64,000 nucleotides of DNA, taken from the NCBI GenBank assembly GCA_964463695.1, contig CAYXCZ010000013.1:1-64000 (forward strand). Direction: 5' to 3'. Made by a program: the position numbers and the translations under genes. How positions within the stretch are numbered: the first letter of the stretch is position 1; each line of letters begins with the position of its first letter. The DNA comes from JALNZU01 sp964463695 (GTDB taxonomy: Bacteria; Bacteroidota; Bacteroidia; Bacteroidales; F082). The notes under the pieces were generated by a model. That model made no database searches, had not been told where the DNA came from, and saw only the letters and a program-made list of their open reading frames with translations. Positions 51,521-62,100 of the stretch are shown in pieces.

Positions 51521-54500
51521 CAGTACAAAGGTAATTGAAGATAAAACATAGTGCCACTCCCCTGCTCCGTTTCGAAATGAATTTCGCCACCGGCAGTAGT
51601 AACAAGATTATGCACCATGGCCAAACCGATTCCCATTCCACTCGACTTGGTTGTAAAGTTTGGAGTGAAAACACGGCGCGCTTCTTCTGAACTCATACCT
51701 TTACCATTATCCCTGATAATGATGTTGATACGGCTATTATCAGAGTGCACCTGAATGTCGATTAATCCGTTTTGACGTTCGCCAATTGCTTGTACACTGT
51801 TCTTTATCAGGTTGGTGAAGATCCGGTTCATGTTTGCCTGATCGGCTGAAATCCAGATCGCTGTTTCGTGTTCAAAATTAGTTTTGAAAGTAATATTCGG
51901 GTGATTGTTAAATAAAACAATCGAGTTGCTAAGTAATAAAACCAGGTTAATTTTCTCTGGTTTACTTACCGGAAGACGAGCAAAGTCGGAAAAAGCACTT
52001 GCAATTGAAGAAAGTGTATCTATTTGGTTTATAAGTGTTTCAGATGTGTTTTTTATTTTCTTTGCGATGTCAGGATCTTCATCATTCCAGGCTTTGAGCA
52101 AATATTGAACACTTAATCGCATGGGAGTTAAGGGGTTTTTAATTTCATGAGCCACCTGTTTAGCCATTTCTCTCCAGGCACTTTCGCGCTCTGACCTAGC
52201 CAAACGTTCAGCACTTTCGGCAAGTTCATCCAAAAGGGTATTGTATTGAGCAACAAACTGTCCTAATTCATCTTTGCTTTTCCAAACAATTTTTTCGTTT
52301 ACCCTATCTATTCTCAACGACCTCATTTTATCCTGAATCATTTGAAGAGGCTGAAGCAAACGTCGTGAGAGTAATAAAACCAGAAAAACAACCACTCCTG
52401 AAATGACCAAAAACAGGTTTATGTAGGTCAAGATCAATGAAGAAATTTCGTTTCGTATTTCGGATTCTCTGGCAAAATATGGTAAATTGATATATGCCAA
52501 TACATCTCCTTTTTCGCTTTTAAAAGGAATATAAGAAGATAAATATCGGCTGTCGCCAATTTGCTCATCGTGCTTGAAATAGAGCTTATCTTCCATAAAC
52601 ATTGCCCGATAAGCCTGAGGATTCATTTGTTTGGAAACAAGATGTTGATCAAAAATGTCGTATCTGGATGAAGCAAGCAATCTTCCATTTAAATCATAAA
52701 GGTTAATATCGGAAAAGAATACCAGAGAAAACTTCAATAGCAATTGGTGCAAATAATCCTGTAAATCGGCTCTCGAAATATCTTCATTTTTCAGTTTATG
52801 TTCGAGCTCAATTAAAATAGATTGGGTTTTTTCGAAAAGAAAATCATCATTTTTCTTGTTGTAAACATCTGTTATATAGTACACTGTGCTAAAACCAATA
52901 ATGATAAACGAGAGTAAAAGAGAGCTTATGATCAATATCTGTAACTTAAATCGAAACGTTATCCGTAGTTGTTTCAAATAATTACGAATGTCGGTTAGAA
53001 GAAAAAATGCAAATCCAGGTATCGCCATCAGCAAAAAGAAAAAAGCAAATGGCGCCAGCGCAACAGCCAATGATTTCACAGGTAAACTAACGACAACTAT
53101 TTTTCCATTTTCTGACTTGTGAACTATATGGCTAAAATTGTTTGAAACAACTTTGCTTTTACCTTGAGAATTGAATTGATGATAATTGGATGGATACAAA
53201 TAATTACCTGATTTATAAATCAAAACACTATCCTTGTATGTTGCAAATGAATAATTTGTGATTTCCTTAGAAAAGCCTTTGCGTTCATCTATTAATAATT
53301 CGGGATAGCCCAAACCTTCAGGTATGTATTTAAAATAAAATTCAAAATAGAGCGTGCTGTGCTCACGCGAAATCGCTCCAGATGAATCGTTAAATGGAAT
53401 TATTGCTAAATAGTAAACACCTTGTATATCATCATCAATTAGATAAAGTCCTTTAATACTGGTAGTTGAACCTCTTTCACGAACCATTTCATTGAAATAG
53501 GATTCACAATTGAAGCTTAAATTCTCCGGTTGAATGAGCAGCTCACTTGTGGAATTACAAATGGTTAGTTCAATGTCATATTTTTTATAGTAATCGGAAA
53601 CATACTTAGACAAGAAATAGTCTTTAATCTGTTGATCTGCAATTGATTTATCACTTTCGGACCGAAGGATTTGTGATTGAATAACGGTATCCTTCCTTAA
53701 TTGTTTCACTGTTTCAACCCATAAAAATTCGAAAAGAGGGTCATTGTTTGTACTCAGCTGCAAGGCGGTTAATTGTTGCGACTGTTCCGATTTTAATTTA
53801 TTTGTGGTAAATATCAGATATGTCAACAATGCACTAAAAATAAAAAATAAAGATATTGATAATGTAATGAATTGATTTCTAGCATTATGTATTGATCTGG
53901 AGTGAAAAAAGAAAATTAAAATTATTGCAGACATAAATGGTATCAGTGCAATATTAATAGCCTTAAATAAATAGATCAAAACGGAGAGGGATATAAAAGC
54001 TCCTAAAAAGATTAAGAAAAGCACTGGTTTTTTAAAGCCCAGATAAGTCATTCTAATGAATAGGCCTCTTAATAGTACAATTGCAGCGATTGAAAACATC
54101 GCTGCAGATCCAAATACTGCATAACTCCAGGCGTTATGCATAAAAAATTTGGAAAAAGTCAATGGAACAGAGGTTTGGTAAAAAATATTCTCTACAACAT
54201 ACACCTGAATTACCAATAGAATGAAAAAAGCAAAAACATAAAAAATGATTCTTAGTACCCGGAATGATGTGAGATTTATATCGTTGTTTTTTGTCCACAA
54301 ATTATATAGTGCAATTGCAATTGCTAAAAAAGCTTCCACATGAAGCAATAAAAAACCCAGCGATGGAAGAAGTATTCCCGAACTAAAAGCCATGGGATCA
54401 AAAAGCTCAGAATCGAAGAAAAAGACACCAGGACCTGCTATCCGCATTGCGACTTGAATAAATGCAATCGCTCCAATAAAGATCAATGTGTTTGTACCCG

Positions 54501-55239
54501 CACCATTTTTTTGACTTCTGCCTGGCAAAATACGGTACAAAATGGCATAGGCAAATGCTAACAAAAGCAATAATGCTAGAAATAGGTATATGAGATAAAA
54601 AGAGGGAAAGGGAATTCCGTTGGCAGTTTTTGATTGTATATAAAATAGTGGTTTACCTTGTTTTGAAAACACTGGATAACTAACTGCTGAAGATTCTTGC
54701 TTTAATAAATACAAGTCGGCATAAGATCCATATTTAGGAGCAAAACCTATATTAATATGATCATTACTAAACGAATGGTTTTCATAAACCAAATCCATTA
54801 CAATTATTTTGAACTCACCGATGGTTTCAGATTCCAGAAGGAAGGCACTACCGGTTGTTTTATCGAAAGCAAAAGAGGAAGTATCATTTGATTGGATAAG
54901 CTCTTCTGAAAAATAATCACTATGATTCCAAAAAATAATTTTTTCTTTTTTCAAAACCCCAACAAAGAAATCTATTTCATACAGTTCTTCTAACTCAAAC
55001 AAAATATCAAGAGAAGAAATTCCATTCTGTTGTTGAATTTTTTCAATTAGGTCAATCTTTAAACTAACAGCTTCGGAAGACCGGCTCTCAAGTTTTTGAG
55101 ATAGATCTTCTGCAATTTTTATCGGAGTATTTTCGTGCAACAAAAACAGACGAAAAGAAAAGTAAACAAGTCCAGTTAAAAGAAAGCCCCAGAAAAGGCC
55201 ACTTCTAATAATTTTTCCAAAAAAACTTGTTAAACTCAT
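51520..55239 (-). CDS. Large membrane sensor histidine kinase
   Basis: 1239 aa. An N-terminal helix (about 12-31) and extracytoplasmic region, a cluster of about eight helices (~215-480), a second periplasmic sensor region with another helix pair (~730-955), then HAMP, HisKA and HATPase domains. The phospho-accepting His1031 lies in VAHEIKNPLTPMRLS. The N box is NLIKNSVQAI, and G boxes are DNGKGM and GMGIGLAM. The HEIKNPLTP form is like NtrY-type kinases. No response regulator is encoded beside it in the window. It is coupled to the flippase gene by a one-base overlap. The signal sensed is unknown. Confidence 0.88.
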   Translation of the reverse strand: MSLTSFFGKIIRSGLFWGFLLTGLVYFSFRLFLLHENTPIKIAEDLSQKLESRSSEAVSLKIDLIEKIQQQNGISSLDILFELEELYEIDFFVGVLKKEKIIFWNHSDYFSEELIQSNDTSSFAFDKTTGSAFLLESETIGEFKIIVMDLVYENHSFSNDHINIGFAPKYGSYADLYLLKQESSAVSYPVFSKQGKPLFYIQSKTANGIPFPSFYLIYLFLALLLLLAFAYAILYRILPGRSQKNGAGTNTLIFIGAIAFIQVAMRIAGPGVFFFDSELFDPMAFSSGILLPSLGFLLLHVEAFLAIAIALYNLWTKNNDINLTSFRVLRIIFYVFAFFILLVIQVYVVENIFYQTSVPLTFSKFFMHNAWSYAVFGSAAMFSIAAIVLLRGLFIRMTYLGFKKPVLFLIFLGAFISLSVLIYLFKAINIALIPFMSAIILIFFFHSRSIHNARNQFITLSISLFFIFSALLTYLIFTTNKLKSEQSQQLTALQLSTNNDPLFEFLWVETVKQLRKDTVIQSQILRSESDKSIADQQIKDYFLSKYVSDYYKKYDIELTICNSTSELLIQPENLSFNCESYFNEMVRERGSTTSIKGLYLIDDDIQGVYYLAIIPFNDSSGAISREHSTLYFEFYFKYIPEGLGYPELLIDERKGFSKEITNYSFATYKDSVLIYKSGNYLYPSNYHQFNSQGKSKVVSNNFSHIVHKSENGKIVVVSLPVKSLAVALAPFAFFFLLMAIPGFAFFLLTDIRNYLKQLRITFRFKLQILIISSLLLSFIIIGFSTVYYITDVYNKKNDDFLFEKTQSILIELEHKLKNEDISRADLQDYLHQLLLKFSLVFFSDINLYDLNGRLLASSRYDIFDQHLVSKQMNPQAYRAMFMEDKLYFKHDEQIGDSRYLSSYIPFKSEKGDVLAYINLPYFARESEIRNEISSLILTYINLFLVISGVVVFLVLLLSRRLLQPLQMIQDKMRSLRIDRVNEKIVWKSKDELGQFVAQYNTLLDELAESAERLARSERESAWREMAKQVAHEIKNPLTPMRLSVQYLLKAWNDEDPDIAKKIKNTSETLINQIDTLSSIASAFSDFARLPVSKPEKINLVLLLSNSIVLFNNHPNITFKTNFEHETAIWISADQANMNRIFTNLIKNSVQAIGERQNGLIDIQVHSDNSRINIIIRDNGKGMSSEEARRVFTPNFTTKSSGMGIGLAMVHNLVTTAGGEIHFETEQGSGTMFYLQLPLY

Positions 55240-55418
55240 TTAAGTTATTGTAAATCTTTGTGTTAAACAACCGAAAACACTAACTCATTATCTCTGTTTT
55301 AAGCGTGAATAAAAACAAAAACAACGTCTATTATCAAAAAGAGCTAAACGCTCTTAAAAAGCCTAAAAATAATCTAAAATTACAACTAATGCGAACGACA
55401 AGAAAATCAAAATGACCC

Positions 55419-56300
55419 TTAAGAGGCATAGAAAATATAAATATTACTTGAAAATTCCCTCGATTTAATAGCCCTTACATTTGATTTCCAAGCATTTAAT
55501 ACTGCCATAGGATAGGTCAACGGCGTCGATTTATACTTTTCGCTCAATAAAGCAATATAATAAGCGTCCCACTTTAGAGGCTCACGTTTGAGAAAATTAA
55601 ATCCATGCTTACTTAGTAAAAGTCTTATTGTTGAAAAACCAAAATGATAAAGGTGCCTTGGAACATCATAAGCTGCCCAATACTCTTTATAATGCTGAGC
55701 ATCGTAGGATTGTATATTTGGTAATGCAATAATAAGTCTACCACCCGGTTTCAATAATCTTTTCAGTTGTTGGCATTGCCAGTTCAGGTCTTCAACATGT
55801 TCGAGTACATGCCACATCGTAATAACATCATATAAATGATCGGCTTGTGAAAGAACTTCATCAGGAGACAAAATCTTTGACTTAGTTTTCTCCTTTGAAA
55901 AATCTCTGGCTTTTTCATTAGGTTCGACACCACAAATATTCCAGCCTTGTTCTTTCGCATAAATAAGAAAATCTCCTGATCCACATCCAATATCAAGAAG
56001 CGATCCTTTTTGCAATCCAGATGTTGCAACTTTGAATTTATACTTAATATTAATTCTCTTAACCGTTTCATAAATCTGTGCTAAGAAAGACGTTGACTTT
56101 TCAGGATGACTATAGTACTCATCTGAATCGTAAAATTTCCCGATCTCTTGTTTATCCGGAAAGGGATTAGTCAGAACCAATTCACATTTAGGACAAACCT
56201 GCAAAGCAAATTCTTGTTTTGTTAGAAAATGATCCTTCAATTTAAGATAAGGACGAAGTTCATCATTATTACAAACCGGACAATTTTTATGTGATTTCAT
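55419..56300 (-). CDS. Class I SAM-dependent methyltransferase with N-terminal Cys4 motif
   Basis: About 293 aa. The N-terminus has two CxxC pairs (CPVCNN and VCPKCELV), a likely zinc knuckle. A Rossmann methyltransferase domain follows with motif I LLDIGCGSGDFLIYA, the acidic end GVEPN, and VITMWHVLEHVEDL. The C-terminal part (YHFGFSTIRLLLSKHGF) matches the Methyltransf_11/23 pattern seen in sugar or lipid-modifying enzymes. Substrate unknown. A TTG start at 56324 would place the N-terminus inside the parS site; ATG 56300 is preferred. It follows mnmG on the same strand. Confidence 0.82.
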   Translation of the reverse strand: MKSHKNCPVCNNDELRPYLKLKDHFLTKQEFALQVCPKCELVLTNPFPDKQEIGKFYDSDEYYSHPEKSTSFLAQIYETVKRINIKYKFKVATSGLQKGSLLDIGCGSGDFLIYAKEQGWNICGVEPNEKARDFSKEKTKSKILSPDEVLSQADHLYDVITMWHVLEHVEDLNWQCQQLKRLLKPGGRLIIALPNIQSYDAQHYKEYWAAYDVPRHLYHFGFSTIRLLLSKHGFNFLKREPLKWDAYYIALLSEKYKSTPLTYPMAVLNAWKSNVRAIKSREFSSNIYIFYAS

Positions 56301-56307
56301 TATATCT

Positions 56308-56323
56308 AGTTTCACGTGAAACA
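56308..56323. promoter_or_regulatory. parS site (ParB-binding), copy 1
   Basis: AGTTTCACGTGAAACA matches the canonical parS palindrome TGTTTCACGTGAAACA at 15 of 16 positions, with the 14-bp palindromic core perfect. It lies in the 28-base gap between mnmG and the methyltransferase gene. Confidence 0.88.
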
Positions 56324-56328
56324 ATAAG

Positions 56329-58194
56329 CTAACGGCCTAAGAATACAGCCAATACAGAAATATCTGATGGCGAAATACCACTTATGCGTGATGCCTGGCC
56401 CAAGCTTGAAGGTTTAATTTTTGTAAGCTTTTCCCGAGCTTCATACGATAAGGATTGTAAAGCGTGATAATCAAAATCAGATTTCAAACGCACATCCTCA
56501 AGCCGGGAAAGTTTATCTGCTATCTCACTTTCTTTTTGAATGTAACCTTCATATTTTATCAAAATCTCAGTCGCTTCAACTACTTCTAAATCGTATGAAT
56601 CAAGATTCAGCTTTACAGTTGGAATATGTTTTATAAGTTCCTTGATTGAAATTTGAGGGCGTAGCAGCAGATTCGAAATTCGTTGCTTTTGAGAGATGGT
56701 ACTAGTGCCAGATTCTTCCAGGAATGTATTAACTTCAGCTGGTGTTAAACTAATTTCATCTAGAAGACGACGAAGTTCAGTTATTCTTTTTGTTTTATTA
56801 ATAAGCAGTTCATAACGGTTGTGGTCAGCAAGACCAAGTTGATATGACTTTTCTGTTAAGCGCGTATCCGCATTATCCTGGCGAAGAAGTATCCTGTATT
56901 CGGCTCTGCTTGTGAACATACGATACGGCTCATCGACACCTTTTGTAATTAAATCGTCGATTAAAACACCAATATAAGCTTCCGATCTCCCTAGAATAAA
57001 TGGGGCCTTTTCTTGAATTTTCAAATGAGCATTTATACCAGCCATTAGACCTTGAGCTGCCGCCTCTTCGTAACCCGTTGTTCCATTAATTTGTCCAGCA
57101 AAGTATAAATTCCTTATCAACTTTGTTTCTAGCGTATGTTGCAATTGTTCAGGAGGAAAATAGTCATACTCTATCGCATAGCCTGGTCTGAAAATTTTTG
57201 CTTTTTCAAATCCTTCAATTTCACGCAAAGCTTGTACCTGAATATAATCAGGCAAAGAGGAGCTAAATCCATTCAAATAATACTCTATTGTATTCCAGCC
57301 TTCGGGTTCAACAAACAATTGATGTGCGTCCTTACCCGAAAATCGCTCAATTTTATCCTCAATACTTGGACAATAACGTGGCCCGATACCTTCAATCCTA
57401 CCAGTAAACATAGGACTTAAATGAAATCCTGTTTTGAGTGTTTGATGGACTTTCTTAGATGTATATGCTATCCAGCAACTTCTCTGGTTTTTAAGTATGG
57501 GACGCTCAAGAAATGAAAAACCATGAACTTCTTCATCGCCCTTTTGTTCAGTGAGCCTCGAAAAGTCAATGGTCCTTCCGTCAATTCTAACAGGTGTTCC
57601 TGTTTTCATTCGCTTTGCCTGGAAACCAAGGTCAACCAATTGCTCTGTAATTCCTTTACTGGCTTTATCGCCCATTCGTCCCCCACCAAACGTTTTTTCT
57701 CCAATATGTATTAATCCGTTGAGGAACGTACCATTTGTTAAAACAACTGATTTTGCTTCAATTCGCATTCCCATGGCTGTATGAACACCTGCAACAGCCC
57801 CATCATGGGTGATCAAACCTACAACTGTATCCTGCCAAAAATCAAGATTAGTTGTTTGTTCCAATTTGTTTCGCCATTCCAAAGAAAACTGCATTCGGTC
57901 ACTTTGAGCGCGTGGACTCCACATTGCAGGTCCTTTCGACATATTCAGCATCCTGAATTGAATCATTGTCTTATCAGTAACGATTCCTGAATACCCCCCA
58001 AGCGCATCGATCTCACGAAGGATTTGACCCTTCGCAATTCCTCCCATGGCAGGATTGCACGACATCTGAGCGATAGTTTGTAGATTCATAGTAATAAGCA
58101 ACACCTTACTACCCAAATTAGCAGCAGCTGCGGCAGCTTCAGAACCAGCATGACCTGCACCAACTACAATAACATCATAATTTTCAAAAAGCAT
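56329..58194 (-). CDS. mnmG: tRNA uridine-5-carboxymethylaminomethyl modification enzyme MnmG
   Basis: A 621-aa FAD enzyme that with MnmE modifies the wobble uridine of several tRNAs. Motifs: FAD-binding VIVVGAGHAGSEAAAAAANLG, SCNPAMGGIAKGQILREIDALGG, GTFLNGLIHIGEKTFGGGRMGDKAS, KTGTPVRIDGRTIDFS, and RAEYRILLRQDNADTRLTEKSYQLGL. The C-terminal helical domain ends SRISGISPSDISVLAVFLGR. Full length. It is bracketed by two parS sites; mnmG lies near oriC in many bacteria. Confidence 0.97.
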   Translation of the reverse strand: MLFENYDVIVVGAGHAGSEAAAAAANLGSKVLLITMNLQTIAQMSCNPAMGGIAKGQILREIDALGGYSGIVTDKTMIQFRMLNMSKGPAMWSPRAQSDRMQFSLEWRNKLEQTTNLDFWQDTVVGLITHDGAVAGVHTAMGMRIEAKSVVLTNGTFLNGLIHIGEKTFGGGRMGDKASKGITEQLVDLGFQAKRMKTGTPVRIDGRTIDFSRLTEQKGDEEVHGFSFLERPILKNQRSCWIAYTSKKVHQTLKTGFHLSPMFTGRIEGIGPRYCPSIEDKIERFSGKDAHQLFVEPEGWNTIEYYLNGFSSSLPDYIQVQALREIEGFEKAKIFRPGYAIEYDYFPPEQLQHTLETKLIRNLYFAGQINGTTGYEEAAAQGLMAGINAHLKIQEKAPFILGRSEAYIGVLIDDLITKGVDEPYRMFTSRAEYRILLRQDNADTRLTEKSYQLGLADHNRYELLINKTKRITELRRLLDEISLTPAEVNTFLEESGTSTISQKQRISNLLLRPQISIKELIKHIPTVKLNLDSYDLEVVEATEILIKYEGYIQKESEIADKLSRLEDVRLKSDFDYHALQSLSYEAREKLTKIKPSSLGQASRISGISPSDISVLAVFLGR

Positions 58195-58202
58195 AATGAG
58201 TA

Positions 58203-58218
58203 TGTTTCACGTGAAACG
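58203..58218. promoter_or_regulatory. parS site (ParB-binding), copy 2
   Basis: TGTTTCACGTGAAACG matches the canonical parS palindrome at 15 of 16 positions, core perfect. It lies in the 52-base gap between ybeY and mnmG, about 1.9 kb from copy 1. Confidence 0.9.
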
Positions 58219-58246
58219 GAAGTATAAGTTCTTGATTTTAAACAAT

Positions 58247-58663
58247 TCAAGAGCGCAAAGATAAGCAATAATTTTCTTGCCTTCTCATCTCTGCTTCATC
58301 AGTCTTGGCTTTGTCTTTGTATCCCAATAAATGAAGCACACCATGTATCATTACACGATGAATTTCTTCAATGCTGGCAATACCTAAAAGTTTGGAATTT
58401 TCCATAATTCGATCAACGCTAATGTACATCTCTCCACCAATAAAATCATTGGATTCAGATAAATCAAATGTTATAATATCTGTGAAGGTATCATGTTCAA
58501 GATGCTTTAAATTCATCTCAAATAAATATTGATCACTACAGAATAAAAAAAAGACCTCGCCAGTCTTTTTTCCAAAGGATTGTATAACTCTTTCTACCCA
58601 TCCTCTGACTTCTTCAAAATTGTCAAAAGGAACCGGAGTGTCTATTGCTACAAATTGAATCAT
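58247..58663 (-). CDS. ybeY: Endoribonuclease YbeY (rRNA maturation factor)
   Basis: A 138-aa metal-dependent RNase acting in 16S rRNA 3'-end maturation and ribosome quality control. The signature here is MIHGVLHLLGYKDKAKTDEAEM: the first two zinc-ligand His residues are present, but the third (usually GYDH) is replaced, with Asp in GYKDK the likely ligand. I recall similar forms in other Bacteroidota. The DIITFDLSE segment before it is also typical. It overlaps the upstream gene by four bases. Confidence 0.92.
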   Translation of the reverse strand: MIQFVAIDTPVPFDNFEEVRGWVERVIQSFGKKTGEVFFLFCSDQYLFEMNLKHLEHDTFTDIITFDLSESNDFIGGEMYISVDRIMENSKLLGIASIEEIHRVMIHGVLHLLGYKDKAKTDEAEMRRQENYCLSLRS

Positions 58664-59100
58664 GTTGATCTTGCATGTTTCTTGTTGTTTCCCAAATAAC
58701 CCATAAGCTGATGTCTGCGATTTACTGATAACTGTTGTGAAATACTTGGGTTCAAAATTTCAAAACCTAGAAGAAACTCATCATCATTCCAAACCCAATT
58801 ATTCGCAAGGCGATATAGCATTGAATCGGTATTGTCCTCCATCCAACGTTGAACTTTGTTAAAAGAATCCTTTCCCAAATACCAATTACACCACAAACAA
58901 TCTGTTTGAGAATTAATCTGGAATCTGAGACTTTCATTAACATTCGCAGAACAAGCAATTTCAAAAATTCGATCACTTACAACCAAAAGAACGCCTGAAA
59001 GAGCTGAATCAAGACAAACCTGATCAGAAAATGATTCTACAAAATGCTCTAACTTGTTGATATTCTGTTTATTATTTATTATTTCCAGATTGCTTTTCAT
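58660..59100 (-). CDS. Hypothetical protein, possibly a degenerate GHKL ATPase-like domain
   Basis: A 146-aa protein with no signal peptide. The segment NKLEHFVESFSDQVCLDSALSGVLLVVSDRIFEIACSAN resembles the first helices of RsbW-type anti-sigma/ATP-binding proteins, which in Bacteroidota are often encoded beside ybeY. The ATP-binding N box (normally EAVxNAxxHG) and the later G boxes are missing. If related it has lost nucleotide binding. It overlaps ybeY by four bases and lies 7 bases after the DUF4175 gene, so it is part of that operon. Family assignment is weak. Confidence 0.55.
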   Translation of the reverse strand: MKSNLEIINNKQNINKLEHFVESFSDQVCLDSALSGVLLVVSDRIFEIACSANVNESLRFQINSQTDCLWCNWYLGKDSFNKVQRWMEDNTDSMLYRLANNWVWNDDEFLLGFEILNPSISQQLSVNRRHQLMGYLGNNKKHARST

Positions 59101-59107
59101 ACAAATA

Positions 59108-62100
59108 TTACTTATTCGATTTCATAAAATAATCGTTTACCAAGCGCTTGTAAAAAGGCTGCAAGTCAATCGGGTTTGTACGAAGTGTCTCTTTTTGCCT
59201 TTCAAGCATTCTATTATACTCCGGAATTTCCTCAGGGTTACTTAAATTTTTTCCTTTAAATTCTTCCGATTCTCTTCGTTCTTCCTTATCACGTTCTTTT
59301 TGAGCCTTTTCGGATTCGAGTAAGCGAACAACAATTTCATTATTCATTTCCAACAATTGCTGATTCAAGCGCTTATTCACCAATCCTTCCTCGAACTTTT
59401 CCATTTCTTCCAATACTTTGTTTAAACCTCCATCTCCTGTTTGTCCTTCCGATTTTAGGTCGTCTATCATGCGCTTTAGTTCGTTTCGAAGTGCTTCCTG
59501 CTGGGCAGCCATTCGAGCCATTTCTTCACTCAAACCTTTTCCCTGTCCTTTACCCTTTCCTTGCTTTCCCTCCATAGCTTCCTTTAGTTGTTTGCCCAAT
59601 GATTCCTGCATTTCCCTCATGTTCTGCAAACCCTTTCCGGGAGATGGGTTTTTACCTTTGCCCTTACCTTTTCCTTGCTGTGGGCTAGGCATTCCCATAC
59701 TTTCCTGCATGTTCTTCAATGCTTCGGCTAACATCAAAGCAAGGTTATTCATACTCATCATGCTAAATTGCTGAGCACTTACTGCATTTGGAGTAAAGCG
59801 GTCTTTCATGGATTGTTGCGCCTCTTCTATCTTCCGCTTTATAGTACTTACTTCAGTGAATACAAAACTTTCGATCATTGGCTGTCGTTTACCCAAAGCT
59901 ACCAATGAATCTTCTATCACTTTAAATGACTCAGTAATCGTTCCTTGTTGTTTCATCAAATCTGCATAAGAAGGATCATCACGTTTTAGTTGACTTAAGT
60001 TTCTCATCAGAGACTCCTGACTCATCGAAACACGCATGAGATTTTCCAATAAAAACCTCAGCGAAGCAGCGTCTTCTGCCGTTTGTTCCTCCTCGCTTTG
60101 CTGCATCATCAAATCTAACTGTTTGCTAAGTTCCTCCATTTTTTCTGCAGCCGATTTCTGACTATTACCCGATTGCTTTTTTTTATTCTGTTCAAGTTGC
60201 TGCTTCCCAGACTCCATTTCCTCGCTTATTTCCTTCTCTACTTCTTTTGTTTCTATAAGCTCGAAAGGCTCTTCAAGACCGCTATTCTGATTCCTTAATG
60301 AATCCAACTTATTCATTTCCTTATCAAACTTCTTTTGTATCTCATCGAGCTTACTACTCAGTTGCTCTTTCTTTTCATCAGAATTTGTGGTTTTATCGGC
60401 ATTCTCTTTTAGTTCATCTGATAATTTTTTCAAATCATCAATTAATTTATTCATCTCCTTTTCTACCTGAAGTTGCTGTAACAATGAAAGGTTTCTGTCG
60501 AGCATTTTTTCCATGTCCTCGTTCGACATCTCCATCTTCTTGAGCATTTCCGATAGTTGCTCCTTATTCATTTCTTCCATCATCTTCTGAAGTTCCTCCA
60601 TCATCTGACGTATATCCTCCGGAATGACTTTTTCCAACAGATCATCAATACGAGCCTGTTTTTCAAGCATCCTTTCATTCATTAAATCATGATCCCTATT
60701 AAATTCATTAAGCTTTTCACGCTCTTGTGTGATATCCTGAATCTCCGATTCCAGGTTCTTTTGCTTTTCTAACAACTGCTTCAGTTGTTGTTTATCGTTC
60801 CAGTCGAGATCTTTTTTCAGCATCATTTTCTTGTTCATTGCAGCAGCTTCATCTTTTAATTCAGCAGCTTCTTTTAACGCTGATTCCAAACGATCGGTTA
60901 ACTCATCCTCCTTTTGACCTGCCAAAGAATCCAAGGCTTCGACCGAGGTAAGTTCAAAAGAAAAGAGAGCAGACAACGACGATTTTGGTCCGCTAATGCG
61001 GTCATTATCTGTAACCTGAAATTGAATAGTCACTTTTTGCCCAGGCAAAGCCCCAATAGAATCCGTATTAAACGAATAAAAGAATTCTTGTCTGAGTTCT
61101 TTTGAATTAAAAGGAAGTTCTGTTTTAATTGTCTTTATTGCCGCTTCTTTGTCTTGATCAAAAACCTGTGTGTGCAGTAACAAATTGGAAAAGCCATAAT
61201 CATCGCTGATGATTCCAGTAAAATAATTCTGCTTCTGAATAATTTCTTCTTTCAATTGTGTAGCTTGTATAACAGGAAAATCATCACCGATGACATCCAT
61301 TTGAATCGAAACACCTTCTCTGTTCGAACTGTAAATATTCAATGGAACTACTGTTACTATTTGTTGTTTTAGTAGTTGAAATGTGAACTCTGCCAAGCCT
61401 TCAGATATATCTATTTCCTTACCGCTAGAATCTACCTGAATTAGTATCCGCTCAGTATCTTTTGTGTAAAAACTCCACTCAATTACAGAACCTACCGGCA
61501 AGCTTAGATAAGTCATGTCTTTAAAAGTCTCAGTCTTTCTATCCATATATGAAGGAAACACCACATTGGCACGATAACTCAATAATAAAGGTTTTGGTCT
61601 GACAACGAGTGTTAATAACCCACTTTTATATTCCCCCCCACTGATCACAAAATCAAGGGTAGCCCCTACCCTTTTGAACGTATGTGTTCTAATATTTAAT
61701 GATTCAGCAAGCATTTCATACCTTGTTCCATTGCTTTGAATGTAAAATTTCTCAGGAATCTCATCACCAGTTACCTCAATTTCAATGATATAGTCTTCAT
61801 TTTGAAGCACTTCCAATCTATCAGATAAAATATCAACTGTAAAAGGAAGTGGTTTGGAATACGTTTCGTTATAGGTAATAATGCGCTGGGAAGGCTGCTT
61901 CACAATTGAAGGGAAAAAAAGCAAAAGCAACAAGAGGATACCAACAGGAATGCTGCTATATTTTAAAAAACGAAGGTTCTCCTTATTCGTAACCGCTGAC
62001 GAAAAAGATAAAACGGAAAGTGCTTCCGATTTTTGTTGGATAGCAGCAAGTAAGAGCTCATCATCTTTTTTGCTTTGCTGCAAACTATCACGAAGCTGAA

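Noticed and set aside
59620..59680. Repeat array suggested by repeated GKGKGK coding units
   Set aside because: It is low-complexity coding sequence within the DUF4175 gene, with no spacer pattern of a CRISPR array.
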